DNA of 64,000 bases from Gammaproteobacteria bacterium (GCA_029862165.1 JAOTXU010000002.1:1-64000); one strand, 5' to 3'; numbered from the stretch's first letter, positions 42,632-52,184 are shown. Notes: a model not told the origin generated them from the letters alone. Numbers and translations are program-made.

Positions 42632-44413
42632 GTGATCAGCCAGCCCTTCATTTTGTTTGTCCTGATTGGAGTAATCCTGGCGTTCCTTATTTGGGGGCGC
42701 TTGCGTTACGATGTCGTCGCTTTTGCCGGTCTGGTCGCCGCCGTCTTCCTCGGTGTTGTCCCTGCCGATCGCTTTTTCAGCGGCTTTGGGCATCCTGCGG
42801 TCGTTATCATCGCTTTGGTATTGATTGCCAGTCGTGGCTTGTACCGCTCCGGCGCCATTGAGCTGATAGCACGTCAGTTAACCGACTCGGCGCGCAGTCT
42901 GCAAACGCATATCGGCGTCATGGCGGCGATCGCTGCTGCATTATCGAGCGTCATCAACAATGTTGCTGCGTTGACGCTGTTGATGACCATCGATACGGAC
43001 GTGGCCCGGCGTGCCAAACGCAGTCCCGCGCTGACACTGATGCCGTTATCGTTCGCATCGATACTTGGCGGGATGGTGACGCTGATTGGGACGCCGCCCA
43101 ACATCGTCATCGCCACGTTTCGGGCAGACGCACTCGGTGAGCCTTACCGGATGTTCGATTTCGCCCCTGTTGGCGCTGCAGTGGCGGTGGCGGGCGTGCT
43201 GTTTGTCGCGTTGATTGGATGGCGGCTGATTCCCGCGGCGCGTGGAAAAACTGACACAGGTAACGAGCTGAGGGATTTTGGTGACTACATCGCCGAGGCC
43301 GGCGTGCCGGCAGCGGCACAGATTGTTGGCGAGACCGTGCGCGAACTTGACTCGCTTGCCGAGGAAAGTGACGTGCAGGTTCTCGGGCTCGTGCGTCGCG
43401 GCAAACGTTTGCCCGGGGCGGCGCGCCGGGAGACAGTGCTAAAAGGTGATTCGATCGTGTTGGAGGGGAGCCCTACCGCCATCCAGCATTTTATCGGCGC
43501 AGCGGGTCTCGAACATATTCAGTCGGACAAGGATACTGGTATTGCTTCACCGACACTGGCACTAATGGAAGTTGTTGTGCCAGTCGGAGCGCGCATCGCG
43601 CGGCGTTCGGCGCAGGAGACACGTCTGCTTTATCGTCATGGAGTAAAGCTTCTTGGTATCTCACGGCGTGGCAAACGAATTCGCGAGCGAGTACGCAAGG
43701 CCCGCATCGAGGCGGGCGACATCCTGTTACTGCTGGGCCAAGAGGATCACTTGCCGGATGTCGTGGAATGGCTTGGCTGTTTGCCGCTTGCCGGGCGTGG
43801 TCTGGAAGTTATCGAGCGCGGCAAATCCTGGGCAGCCGTGAGCGTGTTTGCCGCCGCGATCGTCGGCGCAAGTTTCGGACTTGTCAATCTACCGGCCGCG
43901 CTGGCGGCAGTAGTCGTGGTTTATGTGGTGTTGCGTATTGTGCCGCTGTCACAACTCTACGAGTCCATCGAATGGCCGGTCATCGTGCTGCTTGGTTCGA
44001 TGATACCGTTGGGGGCGGCTCTGGAGACCAGCGGCGGGGCGGCATTGATTGCGGCAGCCATCGTCGATTGGACTGGCGGACTGCCGAACGTTGCGGTGCT
44101 CGTCATGCTGATGATCGTAACCATGACGCTTTCGGACGTGCTCAACAACGTTGCCACGGCGCTCATTGCCGCGCCGATTGCCGTAGACATTGCGCAGCGG
44201 CTTGAAGTTAATCCGGATACGTTTCTCATGGGCGTTGCCGTCGCAGCGTCATGTGCGTTCCTGACGCCGATCGGTCACAAGAACAACACAATCATCATGG
44301 GTCCGGGTGGTTACCGCTTCGGAGACTACTGGCGTATGGGTTTGCCACTGGAGATTCTCGTGATGATTGTGAGCGTACCGATGCTTCTACTGGTGTGGCC
44401 ACTCACCGGCTGA
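42632..44413 (+). CDS. SLC13/DASS-type transporter with two RCK_C domains
   Basis: The 593-residue protein starts at GTG 42632. It has about 11 helices in two groups; the signature pairs SSVINNVAALTLLM...GTPPNIVI and DVLNNVATALIAAP...TPIGHKNNTIIMGPGGY mark the repeated SNT-like motifs of SLC13 sodium-dicarboxylate/sulfate transporters. Between the halves lie two TrkA-C/RCK_C domains (about 215-300 and 305-385), a common bacterial arrangement that may sense ligands. It is the fifth gene in the same-strand run and may carry substrate or product of the S51/ATP-grasp pathway. Confidence 0.88.
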   Translation: MISQPFILFVLIGVILAFLIWGRLRYDVVAFAGLVAAVFLGVVPADRFFSGFGHPAVVIIALVLIASRGLYRSGAIELIARQLTDSARSLQTHIGVMAAIAAALSSVINNVAALTLLMTIDTDVARRAKRSPALTLMPLSFASILGGMVTLIGTPPNIVIATFRADALGEPYRMFDFAPVGAAVAVAGVLFVALIGWRLIPAARGKTDTGNELRDFGDYIAEAGVPAAAQIVGETVRELDSLAEESDVQVLGLVRRGKRLPGAARRETVLKGDSIVLEGSPTAIQHFIGAAGLEHIQSDKDTGIASPTLALMEVVVPVGARIARRSAQETRLLYRHGVKLLGISRRGKRIRERVRKARIEAGDILLLLGQEDHLPDVVEWLGCLPLAGRGLEVIERGKSWAAVSVFAAAIVGASFGLVNLPAALAAVVVVYVVLRIVPLSQLYESIEWPVIVLLGSMIPLGAALETSGGAALIAAAIVDWTGGLPNVAVLVMLMIVTMTLSDVLNNVATALIAAPIAVDIAQRLEVNPDTFLMGVAVAASCAFLTPIGHKNNTIIMGPGGYRFGDYWRMGLPLEILVMIVSVPMLLLVWPLTG

Positions 44414-44474
44414 AAAAGCATTGGGGCTCAATTCCCCGAACCATTTTTGCATAGATTCAGTGGGCAAAACTCAT

Positions 44475-44533
44475 TGTAGGGGCGGCATCTTGCGGCGATC
44501 GGATTTCATGTCGCGGCTGGAAGCAGCTCCTCC
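44475..44533. repeat. Paired GTAG-REP elements in opposite orientation
   Basis: A forward REP-like element (gtaggggcggcatcttgcggcgat, 44475-44499) and an inverted one (tcgcggctggaagcagctcctcc, 44511-44533) face each other. The linker (cggatttcat) is shared with the 38.4-kb array. It sits between the transporter gene and the convergent FabH-like gene. Confidence 0.8.
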
Positions 44534-44576
44534 AGGTGCTGGCGGTGTTTCAGCGATACTGTGGTAAGCGCCTGCT

Positions 44577-45656
44577 TCAATTCGGCGCATTTCTAAAAAA
44601 CTCGATTGCTTCTGCGATTAAACCTGGTCCGGTGCGATTGCTTGGTGGTAACTCGGCAATACAAGTGCTGAGTGCTTCGGTGCGATCACCCCAGCGCATT
44701 ATGGCAGCGCCCCACGTCAGGCCAGCGCCGAAGGCCACCATAAGTATGGTCGCGCCGGGTTGTACTCGGCCCTGTTCCAGCGCTTCGGTTAGACCGATCG
44801 GAATTGTTGCCGACGATGTGTTGCCGTACTGCGCGATGTTTTTAAAGACGCGGGCATCGTCCATGCCAAGCCGGTTGGTGAGCGCATCGATGATGCGCTC
44901 GTTGGCCTGGTGTGGAATAACCAGGTCTATATCTGCGACCTCAAGTTCGGCCTTAGCCAGCACAGTCTGACAAGCGAGGGCCATTCCCTTGACGGCCTGC
45001 CGGAAAATCTCCCGTCCATCGAACATTAGTTCAAATCGCGTCGGATCCGGGCCGAAGCGATTCATCACTGTGCCGAAATCCGCCACCATCAGAGCTTTTC
45101 CGGCCGCGGCTTCGCAGCCGAGATGGGTTTCGATCACGCCCTGGCCAGGTTCAGCCGGCTCAAACACTGCCGCCCCGGCACCATCGCCGAAGAGCACTGC
45201 GGTGTCTCGTTGCGTCCAGTCGAGGTACCACGTGAGACGCTCGGCACCGACCACGAGTACGGGGCTATCCGGGTAGTTGCCGATGTGATCGTTGGCAACC
45301 TTCAGTCCATAGACAAACCCCGTACAACCTGAATTGAGATCGAAGGCCGCAGCCTGCTTGTTGCCCAGGCGCTCCTGCAGCCTGGAAGCCGTGTTCGGAA
45401 TCAGTAAGTCCGGGCTGGCACTGCATAAGATCAGAAGGCCAATGTCATCGGCATCACGGCCGGCGGCAGCCAACGCGCGCTTTGCGGCGACCAAACCCAG
45501 CTCGCTGGTATCGACGTGGGAGATGCGCCGCTCACGAATACCCGTGCGTTCGACGATCCACTCATCACTCGTATCCATGACTGTGGCAAGATCGTCATTG
45601 GTAAGCACCGCCGGGGGCAGACATTTGCCCCAGCCAGTTATTTGAGCATTGGGCAT
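44577..45656 (-). CDS. fabH: 3-oxoacyl-ACP synthase III family protein (FabH-like)
   Basis: The 359 residues have the KAS III triad: C111 (DLNSGCTGFVYGL), H249 (VIPHQANERI) and N279 (QYGNTSSATIP). The N-terminus (TSDEWIVERTGIRERR) and GAGLTWGAAIMRW end are typical. It is longer than standard FabH (about 317 residues), with an extra tail of about 25 residues. FabH starts fatty-acid synthesis by condensing acyl-CoA with malonyl-ACP; a secondary-metabolite or OleC-like role is possible since no fab genes adjoin. I chose ATG 45656 over the GTG six codons upstream because the family starts near MPNAQITGWG. Confidence 0.85.
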   Translation of the reverse strand: MPNAQITGWGKCLPPAVLTNDDLATVMDTSDEWIVERTGIRERRISHVDTSELGLVAAKRALAAAGRDADDIGLLILCSASPDLLIPNTASRLQERLGNKQAAAFDLNSGCTGFVYGLKVANDHIGNYPDSPVLVVGAERLTWYLDWTQRDTAVLFGDGAGAAVFEPAEPGQGVIETHLGCEAAAGKALMVADFGTVMNRFGPDPTRFELMFDGREIFRQAVKGMALACQTVLAKAELEVADIDLVIPHQANERIIDALTNRLGMDDARVFKNIAQYGNTSSATIPIGLTEALEQGRVQPGATILMVAFGAGLTWGAAIMRWGDRTEALSTCIAELPPSNRTGPGLIAEAIEFFRNAPN

Positions 45657-46097
45657 GCCCCGATAATAACCCACACGCCTCGGTCTGGCTCATGATGGGT
45701 CTGAAAGCCTGAATTAAGGGGGTTAACCAACTTTCCATGGTTTCTCCACATTTTGGTCATGCTGGGACTACGGTCCTTTCGTATCGTGACTTGCAGGCTT
45801 TGTGGTGGACAACTAATGGCACCTGCGAGGCGGCCCGCCGGCCCACCGCCAACGCGGTGAACGCGACGAAAACGATTGTGCTTAACCGTTGCCGAAGTTA
45901 CGCGTGTGTTTAGCACGGGGGATACGGTACGCCATTAAGTAAACTCACACTCACATGAGTCCGCCTGACTAACAAATATTGACACTTAACTTACCGTTAC
46001 GTGAGGGGTATCACGACCTAAGTAACTTCCGAGGAGCAAAATAGTTTTTTTATCGGCATCAATACTTAATGGATTAAGTAAACCGAGGCAGCCATCG
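45657..46097. other. Intergenic region with repeated TTAAGTAA-type half-sites
   Basis: This 441-bp gap between divergent genes has no convincing gene. From about 45930 it is AT-rich, with a TTGACA at 45979-45984 and TAAGTAA half-sites at 45936, 46019 and 46074. The last is part of a perfect palindrome described separately. Confidence 0.55.
46063..46080. promoter_or_regulatory. Perfect palindrome, possible operator
   Basis: tacttaat-gg-attaagta has 8-bp arms and a 2-bp centre and ends 17 bp before the GGDEF gene's ATG. Related half-sites (attaagtaaac at 45934; ctaagtaac at 46018) lie upstream. This looks like a dimeric regulator's binding site; the regulator is unknown. Confidence 0.45.
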
Positions 46098-47084
46098 ATG
46101 ATCAAACCACCAATACCCCATGATGAAGAAGCACGCGTCGCCGCACTGGAGTCTACCGGCACGCTCGATTCGGCTGCAGAGGAGCGATTCGACCGTTATA
46201 CGCGACTGAGCTGCCGTATGTTTAATGTTCCAATTGCGCTGGTCAGCCTGGTCGATCGCAATCGTCAGTGGTTCAAGTCCAAGCAAGGCGTTGATGTATG
46301 CGAGACATCACGTGATGTGTCTTTCTGCGGACACGCAATTCTGGGTGACGAAGTATTCATTGTCGAAAACGCGTTAAACGATGATCGCTTTTGCGACAAC
46401 CCGCTGGTCACTGAAGACCCAAATATTCGTTTCTACGCCGGGTGTCCACTAAAGTCGCCCGACGGTTATCGTCTCGGTACCTTGTGTATCATCGACAGCG
46501 AACCGCGGCAGATGGCGGAAGATGATTTGCAAGCGTTGCGGGATATCGCCGCGATGGTGTCCAGCGAATTGGCGGCTCTGCGGCTGGCAACAATCGACGA
46601 ATTGACTGGACTGTCCAATCGCCGGGCCTTTAACATGATTGCCGATCAATCTTTGCATTTGTGTCAACGCAATAATCGAAATGCGGCGCTGCTGATGTTG
46701 GACTTGGATGGCTTCAAGCAAATCAACGATCAACTCGGACACGCGGCCGGAGACAAGGCGTTGGTAGAGTTTTCCCAGTTGCTTAGCAGTTCTTTCCGTG
46801 AATCTGATGTTGTAGCCCGCCTGGGTGGCGACGAATTTTGCGTGTTGTTGACCGACACGGATCTCGAGCATGCCTGGGTCGGCGTCGAGCGCTTTCGCGA
46901 TGCACTCAACGCGCGCAATGACCTGCCGAGCCGCAGGTACCGGTTGATGTTCAGCGCCGGTGTTATTCAGTGGGATTGTGACCGACACGCCAACGTTGCC
47001 GACCTGCTACGTGATGCTGACATGCTGATGTATGAACGCAAGCGCGGAAAACCCTTACCCAAGGCAGTATCCGCCGTCATCTGA
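46098..47084 (+). CDS. GAF-GGDEF diguanylate cyclase
   Basis: The 328-residue cytoplasmic protein has a GAF domain (about 25-160, MFNVPIALVSLVDRNRQWFKS; FCGHAILGDEVFIVENALNDDRF) and a GGDEF domain (about 165-320). The active-site motif LGGDEF is intact and the RESD of the inhibitory I-site precedes it by the usual spacing. It is therefore expected to make c-di-GMP from two GTP under product feedback, controlled by whatever the GAF domain senses. A palindromic operator-like site lies just before the gene. Confidence 0.9.
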   Translation: MIKPPIPHDEEARVAALESTGTLDSAAEERFDRYTRLSCRMFNVPIALVSLVDRNRQWFKSKQGVDVCETSRDVSFCGHAILGDEVFIVENALNDDRFCDNPLVTEDPNIRFYAGCPLKSPDGYRLGTLCIIDSEPRQMAEDDLQALRDIAAMVSSELAALRLATIDELTGLSNRRAFNMIADQSLHLCQRNNRNAALLMLDLDGFKQINDQLGHAAGDKALVEFSQLLSSSFRESDVVARLGGDEFCVLLTDTDLEHAWVGVERFRDALNARNDLPSRRYRLMFSAGVIQWDCDRHANVADLLRDADMLMYERKRGKPLPKAVSAVI

Positions 47085-47180
47085 ACACCGCTACTGGCGA
47101 TAGTCGGCGCTTCGCTACGCGCCGACGGTGACCCCACCGTTCCAAATCGGATTACTTTATTACCATCGAGCCCGGTGGGA

Positions 47181-47186
47181 TATACT
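47181..47186 (+). promoter_or_regulatory. Possible -10 element of fdhD
   Basis: TATACT lies 9 bp before the ATG chosen for fdhD, so the transcript could be nearly leaderless, in line with the lack of a Shine-Dalgarno. The matching -35 is poor. Confidence 0.22.
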
Positions 47187-47195
47187 TTAATCTGT

Positions 47196-48038
47196 ATGAC
47201 CCGCAGTAGATCTCTCGCCGTCGCAAAAGTGCAGGGCACATCCCGTTCTGTGCAGCCAGACGTCGTTGCAGTAGAAGAACCATTGGAAATCCGACTGGGT
47301 TATGCCACCCAACGTGGCCGGGCGGCCCGCAGTATTTCGGTCACGATGCGAACACCTGGCGACGATATCGATCTCGCACTGGGTTTCCTGTACGGCGAGG
47401 ACATCATTGATGGTTCGGGCGACGTGATGTCTGCCGACTATTGTGGTCCACCGGCACCGGACAGTGGAACAAGGAATATTGTGCGCGTGGAACTGGCCAA
47501 CGCGGCTACGTTTGATCTATCAAAACTGGAACGGCATTTTTACACAACGTCGAGCTGTGGCGTATGTGGCAAGAGTTCGCTCGAAGCATTGTCCCTTAGT
47601 GGGGTGGCCTCATTGGAAGCCGACAACACGAGTTTCGAATCGGAGATACTCAGCCGTTTGCCGTCGGCACTAAGCAAGCAACAGTTAATTTTCGGACAAA
47701 CCGGTGGTTTGCATGCGGCTGGCTTATTCGATACCGACGGTAGCGTGTTATTGGCGCGCGAGGATGTCGGGCGCCATAACGCTGTAGATAAAGTAATCGG
47801 CAGCCTGTTGCAGGAGGAAAAACTGCCTGCTGCGGGCTATGGTCTGCTGGTCAGCGGTCGCGCAAGTTTTGAGTTAATGCAAAAAGCATTGCGTGCAGGC
47901 ATTCCGTTGTTGGCCGCAGTCGGCGCACCGTCCAGTCTGGCAGTGTCGGTCGCGCAGGAATATGACATGACCCTGGTAGGATTTTTGCGCGACGGTCGTT
48001 TCAACATCTATTCATGTGATCAACGCGTGGTCTCATGA
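47196..48038 (+). CDS. fdhD: Formate dehydrogenase sulfurtransferase FdhD
   Basis: The 280 residues match FdhD, which passes sulfur from IscS to the molybdenum cofactor of formate dehydrogenases. The conserved pair C121-G-V-C124 (SSCGVCGKSS) is intact, along with VAVEEPLEIRLG, ALGFLYGEDII, GGLHAAGLFD and REDVGRHNAVDKVIG. The ATG at 47196 has no clear Shine-Dalgarno, and a GTG 7 codons upstream is possible. The stop overlaps the next gene by 4 bp. The linked formate-dehydrogenase-like gene two positions downstream is the probable client. Confidence 0.93.
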   Translation: MTRSRSLAVAKVQGTSRSVQPDVVAVEEPLEIRLGYATQRGRAARSISVTMRTPGDDIDLALGFLYGEDIIDGSGDVMSADYCGPPAPDSGTRNIVRVELANAATFDLSKLERHFYTTSSCGVCGKSSLEALSLSGVASLEADNTSFESEILSRLPSALSKQQLIFGQTGGLHAAGLFDTDGSVLLAREDVGRHNAVDKVIGSLLQEEKLPAAGYGLLVSGRASFELMQKALRAGIPLLAAVGAPSSLAVSVAQEYDMTLVGFLRDGRFNIYSCDQRVVS

Positions 48039-48397
48039 AACTGCGAATCAAAGGTGACAGTCTGCGATTGCGTTTAACCCAGGGCGAAGTCGCGCGGCTG
48101 GCAGCGTCTGCACAAATCACGGAGAGTATGCATCTCACAGGGGCCAGACTGGTCTATACACTGCTTGCCGACGCCGATGCACACGACATCAGTGCCCGGT
48201 TGCGGGATTCGCAACTAGTGGTGGTGCTGCCACAGAGCCTGATGCAGTCCTGGGCAAAGTCAGAGCAGGTCTCAATACGCGGGCAGGACGGACCGGTACA
48301 GATTCTGGTGGAAAAAGACTTTGCCTGTTTGCAGCCGCGCGATGGCGAGGACGACGCTGACGCTTTTCCGCATCCCGATCAGCCCCGGCATGACTAG
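48035..48397 (+). CDS. Small conserved-looking protein between fdhD and fdhF-like genes
   Basis: The 120-residue protein is soluble, alpha/beta in look (MKLRIKGDSLRLRLTQGEV, then SISARLRDSQLVVVLPQSLMQSWAKSEQVSI), with an acidic tail. I recall similar DUF7009-like proteins next to fdhD but am not certain of the assignment. It overlaps fdhD by 4 bp and the next gene by 8 bp, so translation should be coupled throughout. A role in maturation or binding of the formate dehydrogenase-like enzyme is likely from context. Confidence 0.75.
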   Translation: MKLRIKGDSLRLRLTQGEVARLAASAQITESMHLTGARLVYTLLADADAHDISARLRDSQLVVVLPQSLMQSWAKSEQVSIRGQDGPVQILVEKDFACLQPRDGEDDADAFPHPDQPRHD

Positions 48398-50654
48398 AAC
48401 GACAAAACCGGGGATCCGACCCCCCAAAGAAGCTGCCGGTGGCATAACGTCGGTTGTCAATTCCCTGAGCCACGCTTTTCGCAAGGCAGGCCCAGTGCGC
48501 GGTACCAGGGCGTTGCTCAAGACAAACCAGAGCGACGGTTTTGATTGTCCCGGTTGTGCGTGGCCGGAAGCAGAAAAACGAGCCATAGCCGAATTCTGCG
48601 AGAACGGCGCAAAGGCTGTGGCCGACGAGGCGATGACCGCGAAGATCAAGCCGGAGTTTTTTGGCAAATACAGCGTCGCCGAGTTGCGTGCCAAAAAAGG
48701 ACGGTGGTTAAACGCACAGGGTCGACTTACTCATCCGATGGTGCTGCGGGAAGGCGACGAGCACTATAGCGTTATTTCCTGGGATGACGCCTTTGAGCTG
48801 ATCTCCGGACAATTAAAGATGCTTCAGTCACCTGACGAAGCAGTTTTTTATACCTCCGGGCGAACCAGTAACGAAGCGGCATTCCTCTACCAACTCCTGG
48901 CAAGACGGTTGGGGACCAACAATCTACCGGATTGTTCAAACCTGTGCCATGAATCGAGTGGGCGCGCGTTAGGCGAGGCTATCGGCACGGGCAAGGGTAC
49001 GGTGACGCTGGATGATTTTGAGTTGGCCGACGCAATTTTTATTGCGGGTCAAAACCCCGGTTCCAACCATCCGCGCATGCTTGCAACGCTGCAGCGGGCC
49101 AGCCGACGCGGCGCACACATCGTGAGCATTAATCCGTTGGATGAAACCGGTTTGCGGCATTTCAAGAATCCGCAGGAAATCTCCGGCTATATCGGTCGTG
49201 GCACTTTGCTGGCCGACTTGCATATCCCGGTAAGCATTAACGGAGACGTCGCGTTATTCCAGGCTATCGCGAAAGCGTTGCTGGAAAACGTAAAACGTGG
49301 CGGGGCGGGTCTGGATTGCGACTTTATTGCGGACAAGACCACCGGCTTCGACGCCTACCGGGAACACATACAGACCTCCGTTTGGGGTCTGCTGACGCGC
49401 GTCAGTGGTGTCGATATCGATGTCATTCGAGCGGCGGCAGAAATACTGGCTAAATCAAAACGGGTTATTTTTTGCTGGGCCATGGGTCTGACACAGCATC
49501 GCAATGCCATCGCCAACATTCAGGAGATAGTCAATTTGCTGCTCCTGGGCGGGCACTTCGGTCGTCCAGGTTCCGGCGTGTGCCCGGTGCGAGGTCACAG
49601 CAATGTGCAGGGCGACCGGACCATGGGTATCTGGGAGAAACCTACGGCGGAATTTTTGCAGGCTATACAACGAGAATTTCGGTTTAGCCCACCACAAAGG
49701 CATGGCTACGATACGGTTGAAAGTATTCATGCCATGCGGGCCGGGAAGGTAAAAGTATTTGTGGCCATGGGCGGCAATTTCGTTGCCGCGACACCGGATA
49801 CGGAGGTTACGGAGCATGCTTTGGCGCGGTGCCGGCTGAGCGTCCAAATATCGACCAAGTTGAATCGCTCTCATCTATATACAGGACGCACGGCGTTGAT
49901 TCTTCCAGCACTCGGTCGCAGTGAATTCGATATTCAGGCTGAAGTGAGCCAGTTTGTCACGGTGGAAAATTCGATGGGAATGGTGCGACGCTCGGCCGGC
50001 GTGTTGCCACCGGTTAGTCAGGACGTCAAAAGCGAAGTAAGAATTGTCAGTGAAATAGGACGACGTCTCTTCGGCGAAAAGGATCCGGTGGATTGGGCTC
50101 TGCTGGCGGCCAACTACGACGATATTCGCGATCGCATTGCGCGTGTTATCCCGGGTTTCGAGAATTGCAACGAACAGCTACAGGCCAAAGGCGAGTTTCT
50201 GTTGCCACATCCAGTACGGGACGAGCAGCGATTTCCAACAGCGACCGGCAAGGCACTTTTTACGGTGCATCCGGTTGAAGAAATTTCGGTAGAAGATGGG
50301 CAGCTTTTGTTGACCTCGGTGCGCAGTCACGATCAATTCAACACTACGGTGTACACGGAGAATGATCGTTACCGCGGCATTAAAGGAAGCCGGCACGTTG
50401 TATTCGCCAACCGGGCCGATTTGCTTGAGCAAGGCCTGGTTGACGGCATGCTGGTTGATATCACCAGTCACTTCGGTGAACAGACGCGGGTGGTAAAGGG
50501 TTTCCGGTTGGTTGAATTCGAGATACCACGGGGTTGTCTGGCAGCGTACTACCCGGAGATCAATCCTCTCGTTCCGCTGGGCCATGTGGCCCGCATTTCC
50601 AATACGCCGGCCTATAAGTCGATAGTGGTCAGTCTGAAAAGTGCTGCTCGCTAG
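48390..50654 (+). CDS. FdhF/YdeP-like molybdopterin oxidoreductase
   Basis: The 754 residues (ATG 48390) match the single-subunit FdhF-like/YdeP branch of molybdopterin oxidoreductases. Features seen: an N-terminal cysteine pair (DCPGCAWPE), the cofactor region SNLCHESSGRAL where Cys aligns with the selenocysteine of E. coli FdhF, INPLDETGLRHFKNP, GGHFGRPGSGVCPVRGHSNVQGDRTMGI and a C-terminal molydop-binding domain (TSVRSHDQFNTTVYTENDRYRG). The usual four-Cys iron-sulfur site of FdhF is reduced. It may oxidise formate or another small substrate, or act in acid-resistance like YdeP. Operon with fdhD supports a sulfur-dependent Mo site. Confidence 0.88.
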   Translation: MTRTTKPGIRPPKEAAGGITSVVNSLSHAFRKAGPVRGTRALLKTNQSDGFDCPGCAWPEAEKRAIAEFCENGAKAVADEAMTAKIKPEFFGKYSVAELRAKKGRWLNAQGRLTHPMVLREGDEHYSVISWDDAFELISGQLKMLQSPDEAVFYTSGRTSNEAAFLYQLLARRLGTNNLPDCSNLCHESSGRALGEAIGTGKGTVTLDDFELADAIFIAGQNPGSNHPRMLATLQRASRRGAHIVSINPLDETGLRHFKNPQEISGYIGRGTLLADLHIPVSINGDVALFQAIAKALLENVKRGGAGLDCDFIADKTTGFDAYREHIQTSVWGLLTRVSGVDIDVIRAAAEILAKSKRVIFCWAMGLTQHRNAIANIQEIVNLLLLGGHFGRPGSGVCPVRGHSNVQGDRTMGIWEKPTAEFLQAIQREFRFSPPQRHGYDTVESIHAMRAGKVKVFVAMGGNFVAATPDTEVTEHALARCRLSVQISTKLNRSHLYTGRTALILPALGRSEFDIQAEVSQFVTVENSMGMVRRSAGVLPPVSQDVKSEVRIVSEIGRRLFGEKDPVDWALLAANYDDIRDRIARVIPGFENCNEQLQAKGEFLLPHPVRDEQRFPTATGKALFTVHPVEEISVEDGQLLLTSVRSHDQFNTTVYTENDRYRGIKGSRHVVFANRADLLEQGLVDGMLVDITSHFGEQTRVVKGFRLVEFEIPRGCLAAYYPEINPLVPLGHVARISNTPAYKSIVVSLKSAAR

Positions 50655-50677
50655 GACGTGGAATTCGTACGACGGTT

Positions 50678-51898
50678 CTAGTCGTCTCTTTCGATCGGAC
50701 AGCTCATGCAGCGCGGTCCCCCACGACCACGACCGAGTTCATCACCCGGAATCGTTACAACTTCGATGCCGGCCTTGCGCATCTTTTCGATGGTGTGCAC
50801 GTTTCTTTCATATCCGATTACGCGACCCGGCCGGATAGCCAGCACATTGTTGGCGTCGTTCCATTGTTCCCGTTCGGCCGCGTACTTGTCGCCGCCGGTT
50901 TCAACGAGACGCAGTGATTTCAGACCGATAGCTTTGGCGATCACATCGAAAAAACGACGACGTGGGCGGACACGCAGGCCACGTCGTTTTCCGGGAGTGA
51001 CCTCCCAGCACGAAACATTATTGTGGATGATTGGCGGGTAGATTACGAAACAGTCGTGATCCATTTGCGTCATCACGGTATCGAGATGCATGCAGCTACG
51101 ACTTTTTGGCAAGTCAACGGCAATCACTCGTCTGACCGCGCCCTGGTCAAACAGGCGTTTGGTTAGCATCTCGACAGCCTGAGGCGTGGTACGTTCGCTA
51201 ATACCCATCAGCACTGTACCGTTACCAATCACCAGCACGTCACCACCTTCTATCGACGCACCGTCCTGTGCGTACTCGTCACCGCCGTACCAGACATCGA
51301 AGTCATCCGTCTGGAACATCGGATGGAACTGGTAGACGGCCTGGAGGTGCACAGTCTCGCGGCGTCTCGCCAACTTGGCCATCGGATTAATCGAGACACC
51401 CGAATAGATCCAACATGATGTGTCTCTTGCGAAGAGATGATTTGGCAGCGGTGGTAACAAGAAATCAGTCTCATGCATCAACAACTCAGCAGTAATACTG
51501 TGTACCGAAACATCGATGTCGTCGCGGGTCAGTCCACCCATCAAGGCATGGGAAAGTTGTGAGCCGTCCAGTTCGGCCAGTTGCTCACGTATGGCGTCGG
51601 CCAGCATGGGGCCCAGGTGATGTTCGGATACCTGGCGTTCCAGTACCCATTCACGGGCTTCTGGCTGGTCCAACGTTTCCGACAGCAAATCGTGCAACAG
51701 CAGCACATTTACGTCGTGCTCACGCAGCGCTGATGCGAAGCGATCATGTTCGTGGGCGGCGCGTTCGACGCGCAATACATCGTCGAATAACAAGTCTTCG
51801 AAATTGCGTGGCGTCAGGCGTTTGAGACTCATTTCCGGGCGGTGCAATAGCACCCGTCTGAGCCTTGCGACTTCGGAGCCAACATAGAACCTGGACAT
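50678..51898 (-). CDS. arcA: Arginine deiminase
   Basis: The 406-residue guanidino-modifying enzyme hydrolyses arginine to citrulline and ammonia. All hallmark residues are seen: [25 protein letters not shown], and the catalytic C400 in [12 protein letters not shown]. The length is typical. No arcB, arcC or arcD follows, so it is an orphan, and citrulline would go elsewhere. The gene is convergent with the fdhF-like gene, 23 bp away. Upstream (51899-52184) nothing definite is seen. Confidence 0.95.
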   Translation of the reverse strand: MSRFYVGSEVARLRRVLLHRPEMSLKRLTPRNFEDLLFDDVLRVERAAHEHDRFASALREHDVNVLLLHDLLSETLDQPEAREWVLERQVSEHHLGPMLADAIREQLAELDGSQLSHALMGGLTRDDIDVSVHSITAELLMHETDFLLPPLPNHLFARDTSCWIYSGVSINPMAKLARRRETVHLQAVYQFHPMFQTDDFDVWYGGDEYAQDGASIEGGDVLVIGNGTVLMGISERTTPQAVEMLTKRLFDQGAVRRVIAVDLPKSRSCMHLDTVMTQMDHDCFVIYPPIIHNNVSCWEVTPGKRRGLRVRPRRRFFDVIAKAIGLKSLRLVETGGDKYAAEREQWNDANNVLAIRPGRVIGYERNVHTIEKMRKAGIEVVTIPGDELGRGRGGPRCMSCPIERDD

Positions 51899-52184
51899 AC
51901 GACGGGCCCTGCCAAAAGAACGGCCCGCAGGTTACGCCAGCGACTGCCAGCGGATCAATGCTGCAGGGCGCAATCCATAAAGAAATCACGGAAATGGACG
52001 ATATGTTCACTGAGGGACCGCCCCGGCGACAGGGCGGCGATTTTTTCGTGTGGATTCGCGCAAGGATGCTAGTGAGCCAGACACATGTCACCACAGGCCA
52101 ACGGAAGGGTCATGCCAAAGTTCGGGCGATTCTTCTACACTTGGATCCCGGTTTAAGTTTGCCCGCCTGGGCGCGAAAACACAG

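Noticed and set aside
45638-45916. A 92-codon minus-strand frame upstream of fabH
   Set aside because: It overlaps the start of fabH, shows no domain, and its basic, irregular sequence looks like translated intergenic DNA.
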